64,000 nt of DNA, from contig NW_024103874.1 in the NCBI RefSeq assembly GCF_003945595.2, forward strand, positions 2,552,001 to 2,616,000, in the 5' to 3' direction. The stretch comes from Pipra filicauda. Taxonomy: Eukaryota; Chordata; Aves; Passeriformes; Pipridae. Below, piece by piece: positions 37,397 through 50,528 of the stretch (positions within the stretch are counted from its first letter, which is position 1; the number at the start of each line of letters is the position of its first letter). The notes beneath the pieces were generated by a model that did no database searches, was not told the DNA's origin, and was given only the letters and a program-made list of their open reading frames with translations. The position numbers were made by a program, and so were the translations under genes.

Positions 37397-37900
37397 GTGA
37401 GTACTTGAATGCTGCCACCTGTCTACATGATTTGACTATTTTGCAGAGATAAATTAATCAAGTTGCACTTATCAAATGGAACTGAGTAAAAACCACATTG
37501 ATTTTAACTAAAATTCCCCTCTCCAGTGTGGAGGGTTAGCCCTGGCCAGCAGCCAAGCACTTACAGAGGTGCTTGTTCCCTTCCCCCCCAGTGGGACGGG
37601 GGAGTGAACAGAAAGAACAAAAGTGAGAGAACTCGTATGTCACCTCAGAGTTTAGCAGGTGAAGGAAAGAGGCCAGAGGCAGCCAGTACTGCTTGGAATT
37701 TTCATTTTGCTGTTCCTTTCCATGATGTGGTGTTTCTGAGAACACCAGATCTGCCCAGTTAGGAGCATGCTGAATATTGCACTATTCTAGAATGTTTAAT
37801 CTAGTCTGACAAAGAGCATCACATTGTCTTTTTATGAATGGCTCCATAAGGGGACTTGATGAGAGCACATTTACAAACTTGGAAAATCTCTCTTCTCCAG
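37397..37900 (+). other. EDN3 intron 3
   Basis: 504 bases with a consensus GTGAGT donor and a TCTCTCTTCTCCAG acceptor. Nothing else is recognised in it; frames through it (for example 37526-37762) are not supported. Confidence 0.75.
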
Positions 37901-37973
37901 AAATCATGGATCAATGAAAAAGACAGAGGAGAAAGACCAATGCAGGGAAGAGGAACACAACTTCATTCAGTAG
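37901..37973 (+). CDS. EDN3: EDN3 last coding exon (short acidic tail)
   Basis: After a strong pyrimidine-rich acceptor (ending at 37900) the first A completes an Arg codon. The frame then reads NHGSMKKTEEKDQCREEE and HNFIQ before a TAG at 37971-37973. The Lys/Glu-rich character resembles the corresponding mammalian tail segment (the KTDKEEEGK region), which supports the splice choice. The stop makes the C-terminus several dozen residues shorter than human. A GTATGG at 38006 could act as a donor, so transcription may continue into an untranslated or alternative 3' exon. This is the least certain exon of the gene because the C-terminal tail is poorly conserved. Confidence 0.7.
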
Positions 37974-39320
37974 CACAGAGAGTCTGGAGGATTCTGAACA
38001 ATCAGGTATGGTGCAGATGTTTAATATTTAAAACAAATAGTGATTTTCCATAAACGTTCTTTGTATTTGCAGCACCCTTAACTCTTTTAATTGAATGTTA
38101 TAAATAAGGGCAGAATTTGGCCCGAGTTGTTTGTTTGGGTTTTTTCCATATGTAATTTTTAAAATAACCTTTACTATGCACAGAACTACTACAACCTCCC
38201 TTGTGCTAACTAACTCCTTCAAAAGTTGGATTCTTTGGCTATAAGCCAATACATATTTTTGCCTTTTTTTTTTTTTTTTTTAGGGCAAGGGCTGTTCCTG
38301 TCTATCATGTTTTTGCTCATTTAGCACTGCAGCAACTTAAGCTACATGTCCCAGTGCAGTGCTTCAGTAAAACTAGAATTGTCAAGGTAAAGAAACAGAA
38401 AAGAACCTTGTGGAAAAAGCATCTGAGGGGAAAAATAAATCTGCTTTCGATAACAGATACAAAGAGATTACTGGGACCTAGCAGCCAGTTTCAAATATTT
38501 CCACTTTGAAATAAGTCGCACTATGACCCAAAGTTTTTTGCTATGAAGGAAAGCACTTGGATTAGGAGTCCTCAAGCTGGATTTATTGCTATGATTATCT
38601 GAGCAGAGCTAATCAGACAACTGTGCAGCGTTCATTACTCTGGGTACACGTAATCAAGGAGATAAACCCTTTTCTATCAGGTAACAGGCAGTTAGTGCTG
38701 AATATTAAGCAGTTTGGTTGTTGTGTTTGTTTTTTTTTTAAAGCTTTAACATTTATTTGCTGGAGCTCAGAAACAAGAACTTAAACTACAACTCTCCCTT
38801 GAGATGGACAAACTTGATGCTTCAGTGTGATGCCAGTGGAGAATTGAGCGATGCACCACTTCCATTTCAGCAGTGCCACTCTGAGGGCACGTGAACCTGC
38901 ATGAGGAAGCTTTGTCCCGTGTTCCCCTCCTGAGAGTCTCAGTAAAGGATAATCTTTATCATGGAACTGGCAGGGAATGTATCACTAGTGAAGAAAACTT
39001 CAAAGGCAGATCCAAACTTCAGCAATGCAAAGTTTCAGGGAGCATTTTTTTCCTCTGTGATTTCAAAGAGTACAATAGAAACATACTGTTCCACTTTGTG
39101 TCTGAGGAATCCATCCACAGCTTTATGCAGGCAACTGTAATTGGAGAATGTGGTGAGCTAGAGAGAGATTGCCTCTACATGAGTTCTCATTCAGAATAAA
39201 CAGATGCAAAATATTTCTCTTGTTAATGTATGCAAGCCTGAATCATCATATTGTAACTTCGTGGCAGATGTTTAAATGACAGTATCTATGCAGAATAAAT
39301 ATGAATGGCTAATATAAATA
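37974..39320 (+). other. Probable EDN3 3' UTR or downstream exon region
   Basis: Non-coding after the stop codon. Canonical AATAAA signals occur at 39195-39200 and 39294-39299, giving a plausible transcript end near 39.3 kb. A 102-codon frame at 38891-39199 lies within it but has no endothelin similarity. A 3' splice to a separate exon cannot be excluded. Confidence 0.35.
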
Positions 39321-42300
39321 TTATTATAAACTATAGCAAGTTAAGAGTATGCATTGAGTATTCAATAGATTACCTAATTTAGGCACAAATTATTCCTGCA
39401 CTTCAAAGTTCCATTCAAAAACACAGTGATTATTTAAGGTTGCACTGTAGTTGGTGAACAGAACTTTAATTATTCAGCCCCAAGAATTTTCCTAAAGCTG
39501 CAAAGGTAGGACTGTGGAACTTCAAATGAAGCTTCATACAATCAGAGTAACTCAGATTTGCTGTTCTAAGCCCCTGCCCACGTTACCATCCACGGCACAT
39601 ACATTTGTCTCTGTTAGTACTACAAATCACACGTTTATCTTCATTGAAACATCATCAGTGAATAACTTGAAAACTTGGCAATAAGGATTAAATCCAACCC
39701 TGGACATTTTTCAATGTAAATGATGTCTTCAGAAATTATGGACTTCTTTTTGCTACGAGGATGCAAGAGTAAGCAAGGAAAAAAGAGTAACTTTTGCAAA
39801 CCCTGTTCTATATTATTTAAGAAGAGAGGAAATCCCTTACTTGTGACAAATTTTTTTTGGGTTGACTGACCTTCATGCAGACTTTCCCCAGGGCACATAG
39901 GTTAAACTATAACCCCATGACAATAAATTATATTTTATAAGAAGAAAGATGGAGACCAAAAGAAAAGTGAAAAGAAATCAACAGTACAAATGTTTATATA
40001 GGGCTTAAATCAGTGGTAATAGATTTTCTTCGAAACAAGAAAGGGAGCTCTTTGCCAAAACATATGATATATTTTATATATATGTGGATATATTTCATAA
40101 ATAAATTATTACAGTTATAAAATTAAATATATCTTTCAGTTATTGCATTTGTATCAGTTTCTTACTTGCTGTATAACTGATTTTGTACGTTTATAGAAAA
40201 TAGATTATTTATTTTATAAAACCACTTCACATACTATTTTCCCGTATTTTTTTTAAAGACACTGTATAGTTTTGGGGATTTTTTAAAAAATAATCAAGCT
40301 CTGTTGTGAAGAATACATAATGCTCCTGATGTTGCTTTATGACCACAAACTGGAAACTTTTTCCCCTCAGAATTCATACATCCAGGTCACACAACAACTT
40401 GCCTTCTTCAAGACACTGAGAGTTCTCCTACAGCAGTCTGAGAACTATGAAAATATAATAACATTCCATGATAATAACCGTGTATAAAAAGTGACACTAC
40501 AATTTTGTGTCCCTTTTGCTCTAAATGTAACCACCCAGGCCTAATCCTGGGATAAACCCCACAAACAAACTGGGCTCTTCCTTTGACATGCAGGTAGATT
40601 TAGCCCTCGAGCAGTGGGCTACAGGTGCTACTGTTGCTTTTTCCTCAAGAAAGAAAAATCCAGTGTTTTTCTACAGGAAATCCACTTTCAAGTGGTTTGG
40701 TTTGGGGACTCTGCACAGCAGCTGAAAATATCGTGTCAATGTACAACTAACAGTTAGTGCAAAAATCAGTCCAATGTGAATACACCAAAAGAATGAAAAT
40801 GAGAAATAATGTTATATCAAACTATCAGACTCAAAAGAGGGAAAACTTCAAAGTTTACTGTAGATATTTCCAAATAAATCCCTAAGCCACAGCGTATACC
40901 TGAAAGTTCTATGTGCTGGATTCTGACATTGAACTACCATTATTCCATCTGGGAACAGTTAACAACCATGAGATACTTTTTACCTAATTTCATATGTTTA
41001 TAGAAAATGTCAGCATTAATATTCCTCAGCTCTCAGTGACTCAGTTTACCGATTTTTAATTTTTAACTAGAAGGTGTTAAGCTAATTTGAAATACATTTC
41101 TTAAAAATTATCCACAGAATTAATTTCATATACCACCAATAAGTGTTTTGAACTAAGAACTCTTAAAATGTGATAAATCATAAAAGGATTATTTGCAGAA
41201 GTTAGAATTAAATGCTCTTTCAACATATAACATTAGCACAGTGAGGTGTACTGCAGAATTATTCTTAGTCTGGGATATTATTTTGAGGACATTTGTATTT
41301 ACTTTTGTAAGAGAACAAATTAGTTCCAGCTCTTACTCCATATATGTCCAAATGTGCTCTAATTCTGTCAGGGTTCCATAGCTCTCATTCTATTTCCCAG
41401 TAACAAAAGTTCATTTTTAAATTGTTAATAGCAATAAGAACAATAAATGACCAAAGGCCTAGAAAACAATGTGGAAGGGAACCTTGGAAGAATTTAAGAC
41501 ATTTAGCCTCAAAGGAGAGGAGATGTGAACACAGTTGTCAGATGCAAAGGGCTGAGAGAGAGAGGAGAGCACTGTTTTTTTCCCTGTGTTCCCAGAAGGA
41601 AGTACAGGATTTATGTTACAGCAAAGCCCTTCAGGCAAACTTATCAGCACGAGTGGGTGAGTGCCATGAAGACAAAGGTCTCCACCACTACCTCCACCTC
41701 TTAGGCTGTGCCTCATGAAAGCCCCAGGCTTTGACATGAGTGTGGAAGGAGCCCTGTCCTCCTCCAGAGCTCATCTTGTTTCCTGGGCATTAAAATAACT
41801 AGCTCCTTGTTCCTGTGCCTGCTTTTGGGGACACCACTCTGTTGCTTCTGCTGCTCCCCACACAGAAAATGCTTGCAAAACCTGGGAGCTGAGTTCTTCT
41901 GTAGATCCTTATCCTGTTATGTCATCCCTATATTGATCCCCCATTGGCAGCATCCGGCATCTCACACGTACTCAGATGCTGTTTTTAGGAGCTGGCTTTC
42001 AGAAGAGCTGGACAAAAATAACTCTGCTGTGACAGATTGGTGAGGACAATCGTGGCAATTTGATGTAAGGTGATTTAAGAAGACAAAATCGTGTGTCTTG
42101 ATATAAGCAAAATGGAGGCTAACATAAGTAAGGCTGAATAATGCAGCTAAAACTAATCATTAGAAAAGGAACAAATTCTGTCCATATGAACATTAAACCT
42201 TTCAATCCTCAGCTTGAAATCTATTGGAAGAGTAATCAAGCAAAATTGCAAACAGATGACTCTGGAAACAATGTTTGTTTTCACTACTGGAGTTTTACAA

Positions 42301-45300
42301 TGCAAAAGATATAACCTGATCTGGAGAGCTTTATGCTACAAAGAAATGTCAGGATTGAGAGATTTCAAATTCTAAGCAAGTTAAACAGAGCATATTGCAC
42401 TCTCTGTTTGCCTTGCAGTAGTACCTTTCCAAACTTTGCTTAAAAGCACATTTTAAAGAGTAGTTTGACTTCCAAGATTTTCAGCAGTGCTTTAGAAGGC
42501 AGATGTGCCTTGATGTGCACTTCAAAGGTATCTCTGCAGATCCATGCTGATAGTTGGTAGCACAACTGAGCTTCAGCAGGGGCTTGGGCTGAGGTTCAAG
42601 TCTCGGCTCCTGTTCTGCCACAGGAAACACCTCCCTGAAGCCTTGGGCTCTTAGTAGGTTTTAGCCCAGAATGGCCCCAGTGTCCACATGGAACACCCCT
42701 CCTCAGATCTAGATTAGTTCCCTTGTTTTATTTCAGTATGATCCTTGTGCATTTTAGAACAGACCAGGGTGCTGGTCATTTCCTGAATGTGCCACTTTCA
42801 GAAGTTAGGGACATGTGTAGGTCTGCAAACTCCTGCTGCACCTCTGGGTTACTTTAGGTATCTAAACACCTTTACTGTGAGCTATCATCAGGCACTGGTA
42901 AATGGATACCTTGGCTCACACTTCCTGCAAATGTCTCCAGCAACATAAATGGAATTGGTTGAAGTTCAAGTCCCTTAACAACAACTTGATTACAAGTCTT
43001 TGACATTCAGACACCATTTTTTCCTTTAAATATTTTTGTAAAAACCCTATATGGACAAGGTAATTTAGACACTAAAGGGCCAGTATGTTAAACAATGAAA
43101 TATTCTTATAGAATGTGAGAGTTTCCTTTTTACTGCTTATAATGGAAATTCCATTAGACAACAAGTCCCATTTATTAACGAATCATTTCTGCTAAAGCTG
43201 TTTCACAGAGTGTCAACCAGCTCTCCCTTGAGTTAGTGACTATTTATATGTTTCATTAATTATACTTTTACCATACCTGTCCAGGAATTATTTGTTCTAC
43301 TGCAATCAGTTAAATAATGGTAATTTTTATTTTCATAGTTCATTTTGAGTTAGCAGTCTTGTTTTTATAATTATTCCTCTCACCCTCCCCCCTCAAAGAA
43401 TTGACTAAATGTGGAAATGCTTCAGTGTCCCAGTGCTCCCCTTTGGTGTTCCAGACCTGGCAATCCATATGGCTCTGGAGGTGAGCTGCCTTTGGGGTGA
43501 GTCCTTGGCTATGCAAATACTTTCCATGCAGATGTGAAGAGGGTTGGAGCCTTTTGTCATTAAAAAATAAATGTGCAAACTATTGTAGCAATATAAAAGA
43601 TATATTGAATGGCTAGTGCATGAGGTGAACCACATAACTAGAGAAAAGCAAATGCAAAATCAAAGCCCAGAGGCTCCATTAGATTCCTGGAACTATGCAT
43701 ATGCTTATGCAACTGTGATACCATTAAGATGCAGTTCCCAAAGGGATGTTTTTTTAAATCTGTACCTTGTTTCCCTGTATCTACCACAGAAGAGGAATCC
43801 ATTGGTTTCACAATGAAGTCAGTTTACATCCCCTTCTGGTGTCAATTTGAATAGTCACGGGTCAGCTCAGGGTCACGTTTTCAGTGTTTTATTTAAGATA
43901 CTGCAACTAAGATCCAGATTGAACCTAAGCATTTGAATTCTTCAGTGTAAAACCTTTCTTTACACAAATCTGATCATGAATTAATACGTTCAAAACACCT
44001 GTGCCAGATCCTGAGGTTTGTCCTTGATTAACATTCTGTCTTTAAGCCAAGTTCCAAAGAGATTGAACACTCTGTATTTGGAGAAGCAGAGAAGAAAAAA
44101 AAGAAGACTTAAGGGGAGGAAATTCTGCATTAGAGTTCAATAACCCCTGAATCAGAATTCTGATTCTGCTACCTCATTATGGGATCTTGGGCAAATTGCT
44201 CTTATTGCAAACACTAACACAAGGGCAAGACCAAAGCCAATGTCCATGTTAGGATCCCTATGGACCCAGGTCAAAGCAGTTTTTCTCTCTAAGAAACATT
44301 TTTACTTATAAGTGCTTCTGGTCATCCTAGAGAACATGTGAAGAATCAATGCCTTGTGGTGGAACTGCCACTGTACCTCTTTGAACATTTGCAAAGAATT
44401 GGTCAGCTATTGCCTATGTGAAACAAGAAGTCTGCACAACACTACATAGAGGAGCAGGCACACATGGAACTGAGGGGTTCTGGTGATGATTCAGGAGAGA
44501 ACTGGGGCATACAAAAGGTCTGAAAAGCTGTTTTCTTTGGTTATGGCTGCCTGTGCATTCAGGCACACATTGGTTGTCCTGAAACAAGGTAAGTGTTGCT
44601 TTGGCTGGTTGGTTCCAGTCCCCCCACATGCTTTCAACCAGAAGGGTTAGAAGAACACTGACAAGTTATTACCATTAGTCTAAACTGAGGAACTGCAGTC
44701 TTAGGGGAAAACCCAGAGAAAACTAGGCAAGGGGCATGAAGCAACTCACTGGCAATGTACATTCCCTGCAAGAATCCCAGAAAGGAAACTCATGTACATA
44801 GAGTTCACTGTGCTGAGCTGCTCAGAAACGCCTCAATATTGCACCCACTGCCAGTACCAGTAATATTGACATGCACATCCCAGTTGCTTGTGTCCAAATC
44901 CTGAGGTACAAATTTGTGTAGGATCTCATACGTGTCCTTAAGAGCAGCACACCCCGAAGCCCCAGCCAAGCTGTTCCAACATGTGCCTTCCAGAGAAGGC
45001 AGTGTGGGCACTGGGCCCTCTGTCCCAGGACATGAAATACCAGGAGCAAAGGGTTCCTGAGAAGGGTATTTTACTGTGAGGCTCATTTATTTCACTGATG
45101 TTCCAAATGTCTTCTCCCAAACACCACAGAGCAAACCCAGTACACGCGTTTTCCCAGTCACATGCACTGTCTTCATAAACAGGTCTCAAAGCCTTTATTT
45201 CCACACATGCTGCACTATCATTTATTTCAAAAGGCAATGCCTGTTGCCAAACTCCTTCTACTGTGCCTGTCTCACTGTGTGAAAAACACCAGTTTCAAAA

Positions 45301-48300
45301 CAAACACTGCCTGTTGGAAGAAACACGAGCTTCACACTCCCTGTTCCTAATATCGAAGAAATGCTGGTGAAGAAAGGACATGGCACAGCTACAGTGTCTG
45401 AACTGAGAGGCCTCCAGCATCTGTCACCTCTGCTGCAGCAAAAGGAACTGCACTACAATCTTGCAACAACTTTTTTTTTGCACAGTTGCCAGCATTCTTT
45501 ATAGGAGTGTCTCTCCTCAGCTGGCCTCAATAAGGCATGGCTTTTTTTTCTTTTTTAAAATCTTTAATATCACTTTTATAAAGGAGTTGTCTAACAGTAT
45601 GAATTGGGACATCAGCCATCCAGAAAGTTCCTAAGTAAGTCAGCTTTTATTTTTCAAGTGTTCTTCTGTTTGTAAATAGTAAAGAGTTTGCACACCACTT
45701 TTTGTGCTTCATCTGTCTCTCCTACTGCAGATTCCATTGTTTGCAGATTTCATCTCTGGAAAGCAGCCTTCAGATGTTTATCAAGTGTGGTTTTTTCACT
45801 TAAGAGCCACAGGGACATTTCATGTTGTACAAAACATAAATTTCTTGAAAAATTCCTCTGGAAATTTTCAATTTCTCTGTCAAATGTGCATATTAGCCCA
45901 ATCCCTCATGATTAAACGATTACCAACCTTACCTGGAGTGTTGTTTGCACTTGAAGTGTGCTTTTAAATCATCAGCTGTTGTAGATGTAAACCCATTAGA
46001 AAGACATTATTCCTACTATTTATTCACGTTTTCTGTTACCAGCATCATATGAATGGTATTGTAATTGTCCAGTCTTTGTTCCAGTTTCTCAAATACAAAA
46101 CCTTGTTTTTGGAACTATACAGACAAACCCAATTCTGCTGCCCATTGCTGTATCTCTTCTATAGAGACAAAGAGAGACCTTGCTCAAATACAGGCTAAAC
46201 ATCACTAAAAAAGTGCCTTATATATGATTAAGGAGAGGAAATACTATGTGACATCTCTCAAAGTTTATGTATTACAGCAATAGGAACACTAAAACATTAA
46301 TTCTATGAAAACAGATCAAAAGAAGTCTGACTATATATTTTAATTCTTTTAAATAAACTTTTAAATCAAACTGTACCCATTTTTTTTCTGTTAATTCCTC
46401 CCATATTTACACAATTCTTTCCTTTCCTACCCTAGAAAACCCCGGTCTTTCAGAGGATTTTGGCAGAAAGAGGCAAGCTGCCTTGAATGATTACAAACAT
46501 TGGTGGATGGGTCATTAGGACAAACTTGTAAATGAACTTTCTGTTGCCCGATGACCTGCTTACACTGAAGGAGGCATTTAAGGATATCTAAGATTATTAA
46601 CTCATCCAGCAATCTGTCAAAAGTGGTCATAAGCAGAAGAAAGCATGAAAGGTTCAAACACTCACAGCATTTGCCTAAAAGGCAGAAGTTTGCTTTCTAC
46701 AGGAAGCCAAAAATCCTTGGAATTTCAGAAATGTGCCAAACTAAAAGTATAACATTACCTAATTAAACAGCTCTTTATGCAGTCCTTGCCTCCTAAAAAT
46801 AGTAAGTCCATCTCAAAACTCTAATCAAATACATCTATTCCAGTTAGGATTTCACAGAAAATAGCAGCTCCGTTGACATAAAGGAGGAATTTATGGTTGA
46901 GACACACTGTAAAAATTAGCCAAGCCAGGTTTTTTTCTGTAACTCTGTTGAAGCAGCAATTTTCCAGACCTCACTCTTTTAATTGCCCATAAATATAACA
47001 TCCCACTGTCACTGTTTGACCATCAGTGGCTTGGCATTTTCACTCTATACCTTCCTACAGGTAAAGCACCTACACTGGGGTATTTTCATTATTGCAAGAC
47101 AAAGTCCCCTCGCAGGGTTAAATGAAATTTCTGTGTGACAACAAAAATCCCTCTATGTGGCAGCAACAGCAGAAATACTGCAGGCTGTCTTTGCTGTTCC
47201 AAAGTGTTTCATCTGAAAGAACATTTCATGTGAACATAATTGAATTTCTCTCCTCCATTGTCCCTTCCTTCTGTCACCACCACTGCAGGCAAGTGGCAGT
47301 CCTGGTTTTGATTATGGAGATTTATTTATCGGACTCACGGAAAAGTTCTCATATGGAAATGATTCGTGATTCATGAATGATCTGATCTGGACTTTAATTG
47401 ATTTAGAGGTTGGTCTGAAGCACAGCTATCCAAATGCTTGTGCAACTTACTTTCACAAATCGTTACATACCACTTCACACCTTCTGTTACATTTTTTGCA
47501 TGTAAAGAAACCTCAAAGAGCACTGAAGACCATAAAAAATGAGTTAGATTTAAGCTATAATACCTGCTAGGCAGGTCACGGTCTGTAGCTGTCTAGTAAT
47601 AACAGCTTCTCAGGAATTTTACATCTTGATTTTATATCACAAGGTTTTGGTATGCTGAAATTCCTGGCTGCGTTGCCTTCCACAACTGTATCTTTTTCAC
47701 CTAAGGAAACGAATATAAAATGTGTGACTTTTTTTTTTTTTTAATCCATTTTTTGTAGTAATTCTTGAAGTTTTAAGGACAAATTTGGAAAGCTGGAAGG
47801 GGATGGTAAATACCAAAATCACCCTTATCATCAGTATTTAATTAAAATGTTTTTGTCAGCTTAGAGTTTTTCGTCCATTTGAGATTGGTCTATAGAACAG
47901 GACAAAAATGATGACTGTATTTAATTTTTCCATCAAGGGCAATTATCTTCAGTTATTCATAGCCAGCCTTTAAGTCTTCACTCAGTAGTTTTTGTAGCAC
48001 ACCTTCCCCTCAAAATACTCCAAGCTAATCACAACATCTATTGGAAACAATGGCACTACTCCAGCACCTGATGTTAAATATCTTTTCGAGCAGACAAGGA
48101 TATACAGAGGGAAGCAGAAATGGCTGTTTACTTTTGAAATGCTGCCAGGAGTGAACCTGGTCAGCTCCCTTGGGAACTGCAGAGTCTACTGCACAGGCTG
48201 GGAGAACAGTATTACCTCACTCCTACATCCCACAGTTTATCCACAGCTCTCAAAGCAATTCACAGCAGTCAATAATCATCATTTCTGCTTCACCAACAAC

Positions 48301-49600
48301 AAACCAAGGCTGTAAACAGGCAATGCCTCCCCAAGTTCAACTGGAAACCAAACCCTTCCCCCATACACTGTTCATCTCTATCTGTGAGGCTCTCGCTGCC
48401 TTCTGGGGATCAGACCCATCTTGCTACCAGATTTTTATTCGGTAATATCTTGCAGAATTTAAGTTCAGCTTGCAACACTTGGGTGTTTATAGAGCCTCTC
48501 TTGGATGCAGTTAGGAAAGGCCACACTCCACAAATACTACATGGCCTGGGAAAAACGCTGCTCTCAAGAAGTGCACGTTCAGAAGGATAAACAAGAGCGT
48601 GTAATTACTCATCTGCAAAAGCAGTGCACAAAGACAAAGGGAAGTAGCTGTTCTGAACAGCTTCTTTAGCTTCCAGAGCAGAACCTTCTGCCTGCAAATG
48701 TTCCTCAGGAACACAGCAAGTGTGGCACTGTACTGGCAGCACTTCCTCAGGGACTGGGGTTACACAGAGGAGCTCAGCAGAAAGAGAGAACTTGAGCATA
48801 ACAGTAATTTGTCTTGTCAGTGTTAGTGCCATCAATAACTTCTATTCCTGCTGTTTAGGCAATTATTGGTGATTTCCACGAAATAATCTTTCCCACTACA
48901 GGAAATACCAGCCTGTACCTACCATAAGTAGTTCCCTAAATCTTAAATAACGATTTCTAAGGCCAGACACAGACCCCTCCAGTGTTTTCACTGAATGTAG
49001 TAAGATTTAGACATCACTAATTAACTAATTTCCTGAGTAACCCTAACTGGAAGGGAGGGCCTGTGTTTATAAGCACTCTTGATAAAACAAATATGTATCT
49101 GTCATTCAGGAGGAGTGAGATGACCCTTCTGAAAGAATTCCTCTGAAATGAAGTAGTTGAAATTGCTTACACCCTTTACACATTGAGTACCAAAATCTGT
49201 GTTCAGGTTCAGTGCAGACTTGGAAATTACCAAGCAAAACAGATGAAGATAAAGGAGAAAAAAAAAAAATCCATGCCCCGGCAAGATCTGTAAATCATGC
49301 ATTTCCCAAAAAGTACATCACCAAAGCCTAAATCCTTCAGTTTTCTCCTCTTTCTCTATTAAGAAGCTGGGAGAATACAAAAATCGTTTTTTATATAGTA
49401 TGGTTATCCACAAGTTTTACTTTTTAAGGAATGGCAAAGGAAGTCAGCATTTCTGTTCCAGTTTTATATCCAAAAAAAAGAGAGCGATGGCTGAGCTACT
49501 AACACAGGACTGGGAAAGGGGAAGAAAGTACATCATCCCACATGGAATGACGCTTACAAGAGCATCCAGGCTGCTCCCAACTCACACACACACACGTACT
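39321..49600. other. EDN3 downstream intergenic DNA, no gene recognised
   Basis: AT-rich sequence with one particularly AT-dense stretch at about 40060-40140 (TATA/ATAT runs). Short open frames on both strands lack domains or exon structure. No interspersed repeat is recognised. Confidence 0.45.
49573..49595. repeat. Short (CA)n microsatellite
   Basis: A run of CA dinucleotides (about seven units) ends in CGTAC. It lies just before the CpG-dense patch at 49636-49775. Confidence 0.7.
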
Positions 49601-49635
49601 CTGAGAAAACCTTTGGTGTTTACTATCCAATAAAC

Positions 49636-49775
49636 AAGACGTGAGCAGGAAAGACTCGCGGACGCACATGGGAGGGCTGGGCCTGACCACGAGAGCACGG
49701 CCTGAATTACCGGAAACGAAACCACCACGGCCAAGAGCAAACTGCGTTTGGATCCCGTGACTTACTACGGCCATC
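49636..49775. promoter_or_regulatory. Isolated CpG-dense patch
   Basis: About a dozen CpG dinucleotides fall within 140 bases (for example CTCGCGGACGC, CCGGAAACG, CCCGTG) in otherwise CpG-poor DNA. This may be a small orphan CpG island or an unmethylated enhancer. It is short of a classical island, and no gene start is visible. Confidence 0.35.
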
Positions 49776-50502
49776 ACCTCCTCCTTCAGCCACCCAACCC
49801 TGGCTGTGCTCTCTTAAAGCACCAGGGACTTCAGTGGCTGTGCTGTGCAGGGGTGACAGACTGTAAGTGGGAACAGAGGAGAATATGCACTTCTCATCCT
49901 CTGCCTTTCTGTCAGTCCTGTTTCTACCGACTCATTTTCTTCCCGTCTGGTTTGGGGGAGGAAGAAGAAATTATCAACTTTTGACAGCACGTGGATATAA
50001 ATAATCATTTAGTTGCATTTTTCAGCTGTAATTCTGCTAAGCATCATCCTTGGTATTGCTAATTTTAGGGGCAACGTCAAACCCCAAAAGCACAGATGAT
50101 AGGAAGAGCTGTCAATCCACAGCAGTTCTGTCCCAGTGCAATAATGTAGCTGCTCCACCCCAAAGTGTAATGCTCCCAGGCCTGACACTGCCAGTATTCC
50201 AAAAAACCCTCAGGAAACAGCTACTTCATCTGCTCTTCTAAACCATCCTCTTCTTGGCCTTTCTTTAACTGTGAAGACGGGAGGGATGAGAAAAATGGGG
50301 AAAAGGAAGAAAAAAAGTGTCCATCATGCACTTAAAAATTATTATAAACTGTTTCAATTAAGGAAAAAGTATTTTTTTTTTTTTTATAACAAGGCTAGGA
50401 GCAATCCTGCTCTTCTCTCTGAGATACACCAGTGGAGCTTTGTCCAGATGCAAACATTTGTTCCCATAACAGACAAAAGCACAGGTAGGCAAAAATCCCA
50501 GC

Positions 50503-50528
50503 ACTGGTATGCTCATGGGCATACCAGT
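50503..50528. repeat. Perfect inverted repeat, 10-bp stem and 6-base loop
   Basis: ACTGGTATGC and GCATACCAGT flank a six-base loop (TCATGG). The stem is too short for a microRNA precursor and has no U run after it, so its role, if any, is unknown. Confidence 0.8.

Larger units (their letters stand above)
24932..37973 (+). other. EDN3: EDN3 gene span (endothelin-3 precursor)
   Basis: The four coding exons are 24932-24983, 25342-25561, 37232-37396 and 37901-37973, with introns of 358, 11,670 and 504 bases. They total 510 nt in one frame and predict a 169-residue preproprotein. Residues 1-17 or so are the signal peptide and 66-86 are mature ET-3. Big ET-3 spans 66-107, followed by a KR cleavage site. 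Residues 124-138 form the endothelin-like repeat, followed by a short acidic tail. The product is a secreted 21-residue peptide acting on endothelin-B receptors. It drives proliferation and migration of melanoblasts and enteric neural-crest cells. The precursor is shorter than human (238 residues), both before ET-3 and at the C-terminus. Confidence 0.95.

Noticed and set aside
38891..39199. 102-codon frame downstream of EDN3 considered as a last exon
   Set aside because: It has no similarity to the endothelin tail, and the EDN3 frame already stops at 37971. It more likely lies in 3' UTR or flank.
40060..40140. Very AT-rich TATA-like stretch
   Set aside because: Low-complexity AT sequence with no gene start nearby; not evidence of a promoter.
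44805..45237. Overlapping minus-strand frames with protein-like composition
   Set aside because: Two different registers are open over the same DNA, no domain is recognised and there are no splice sites in consistent phase.
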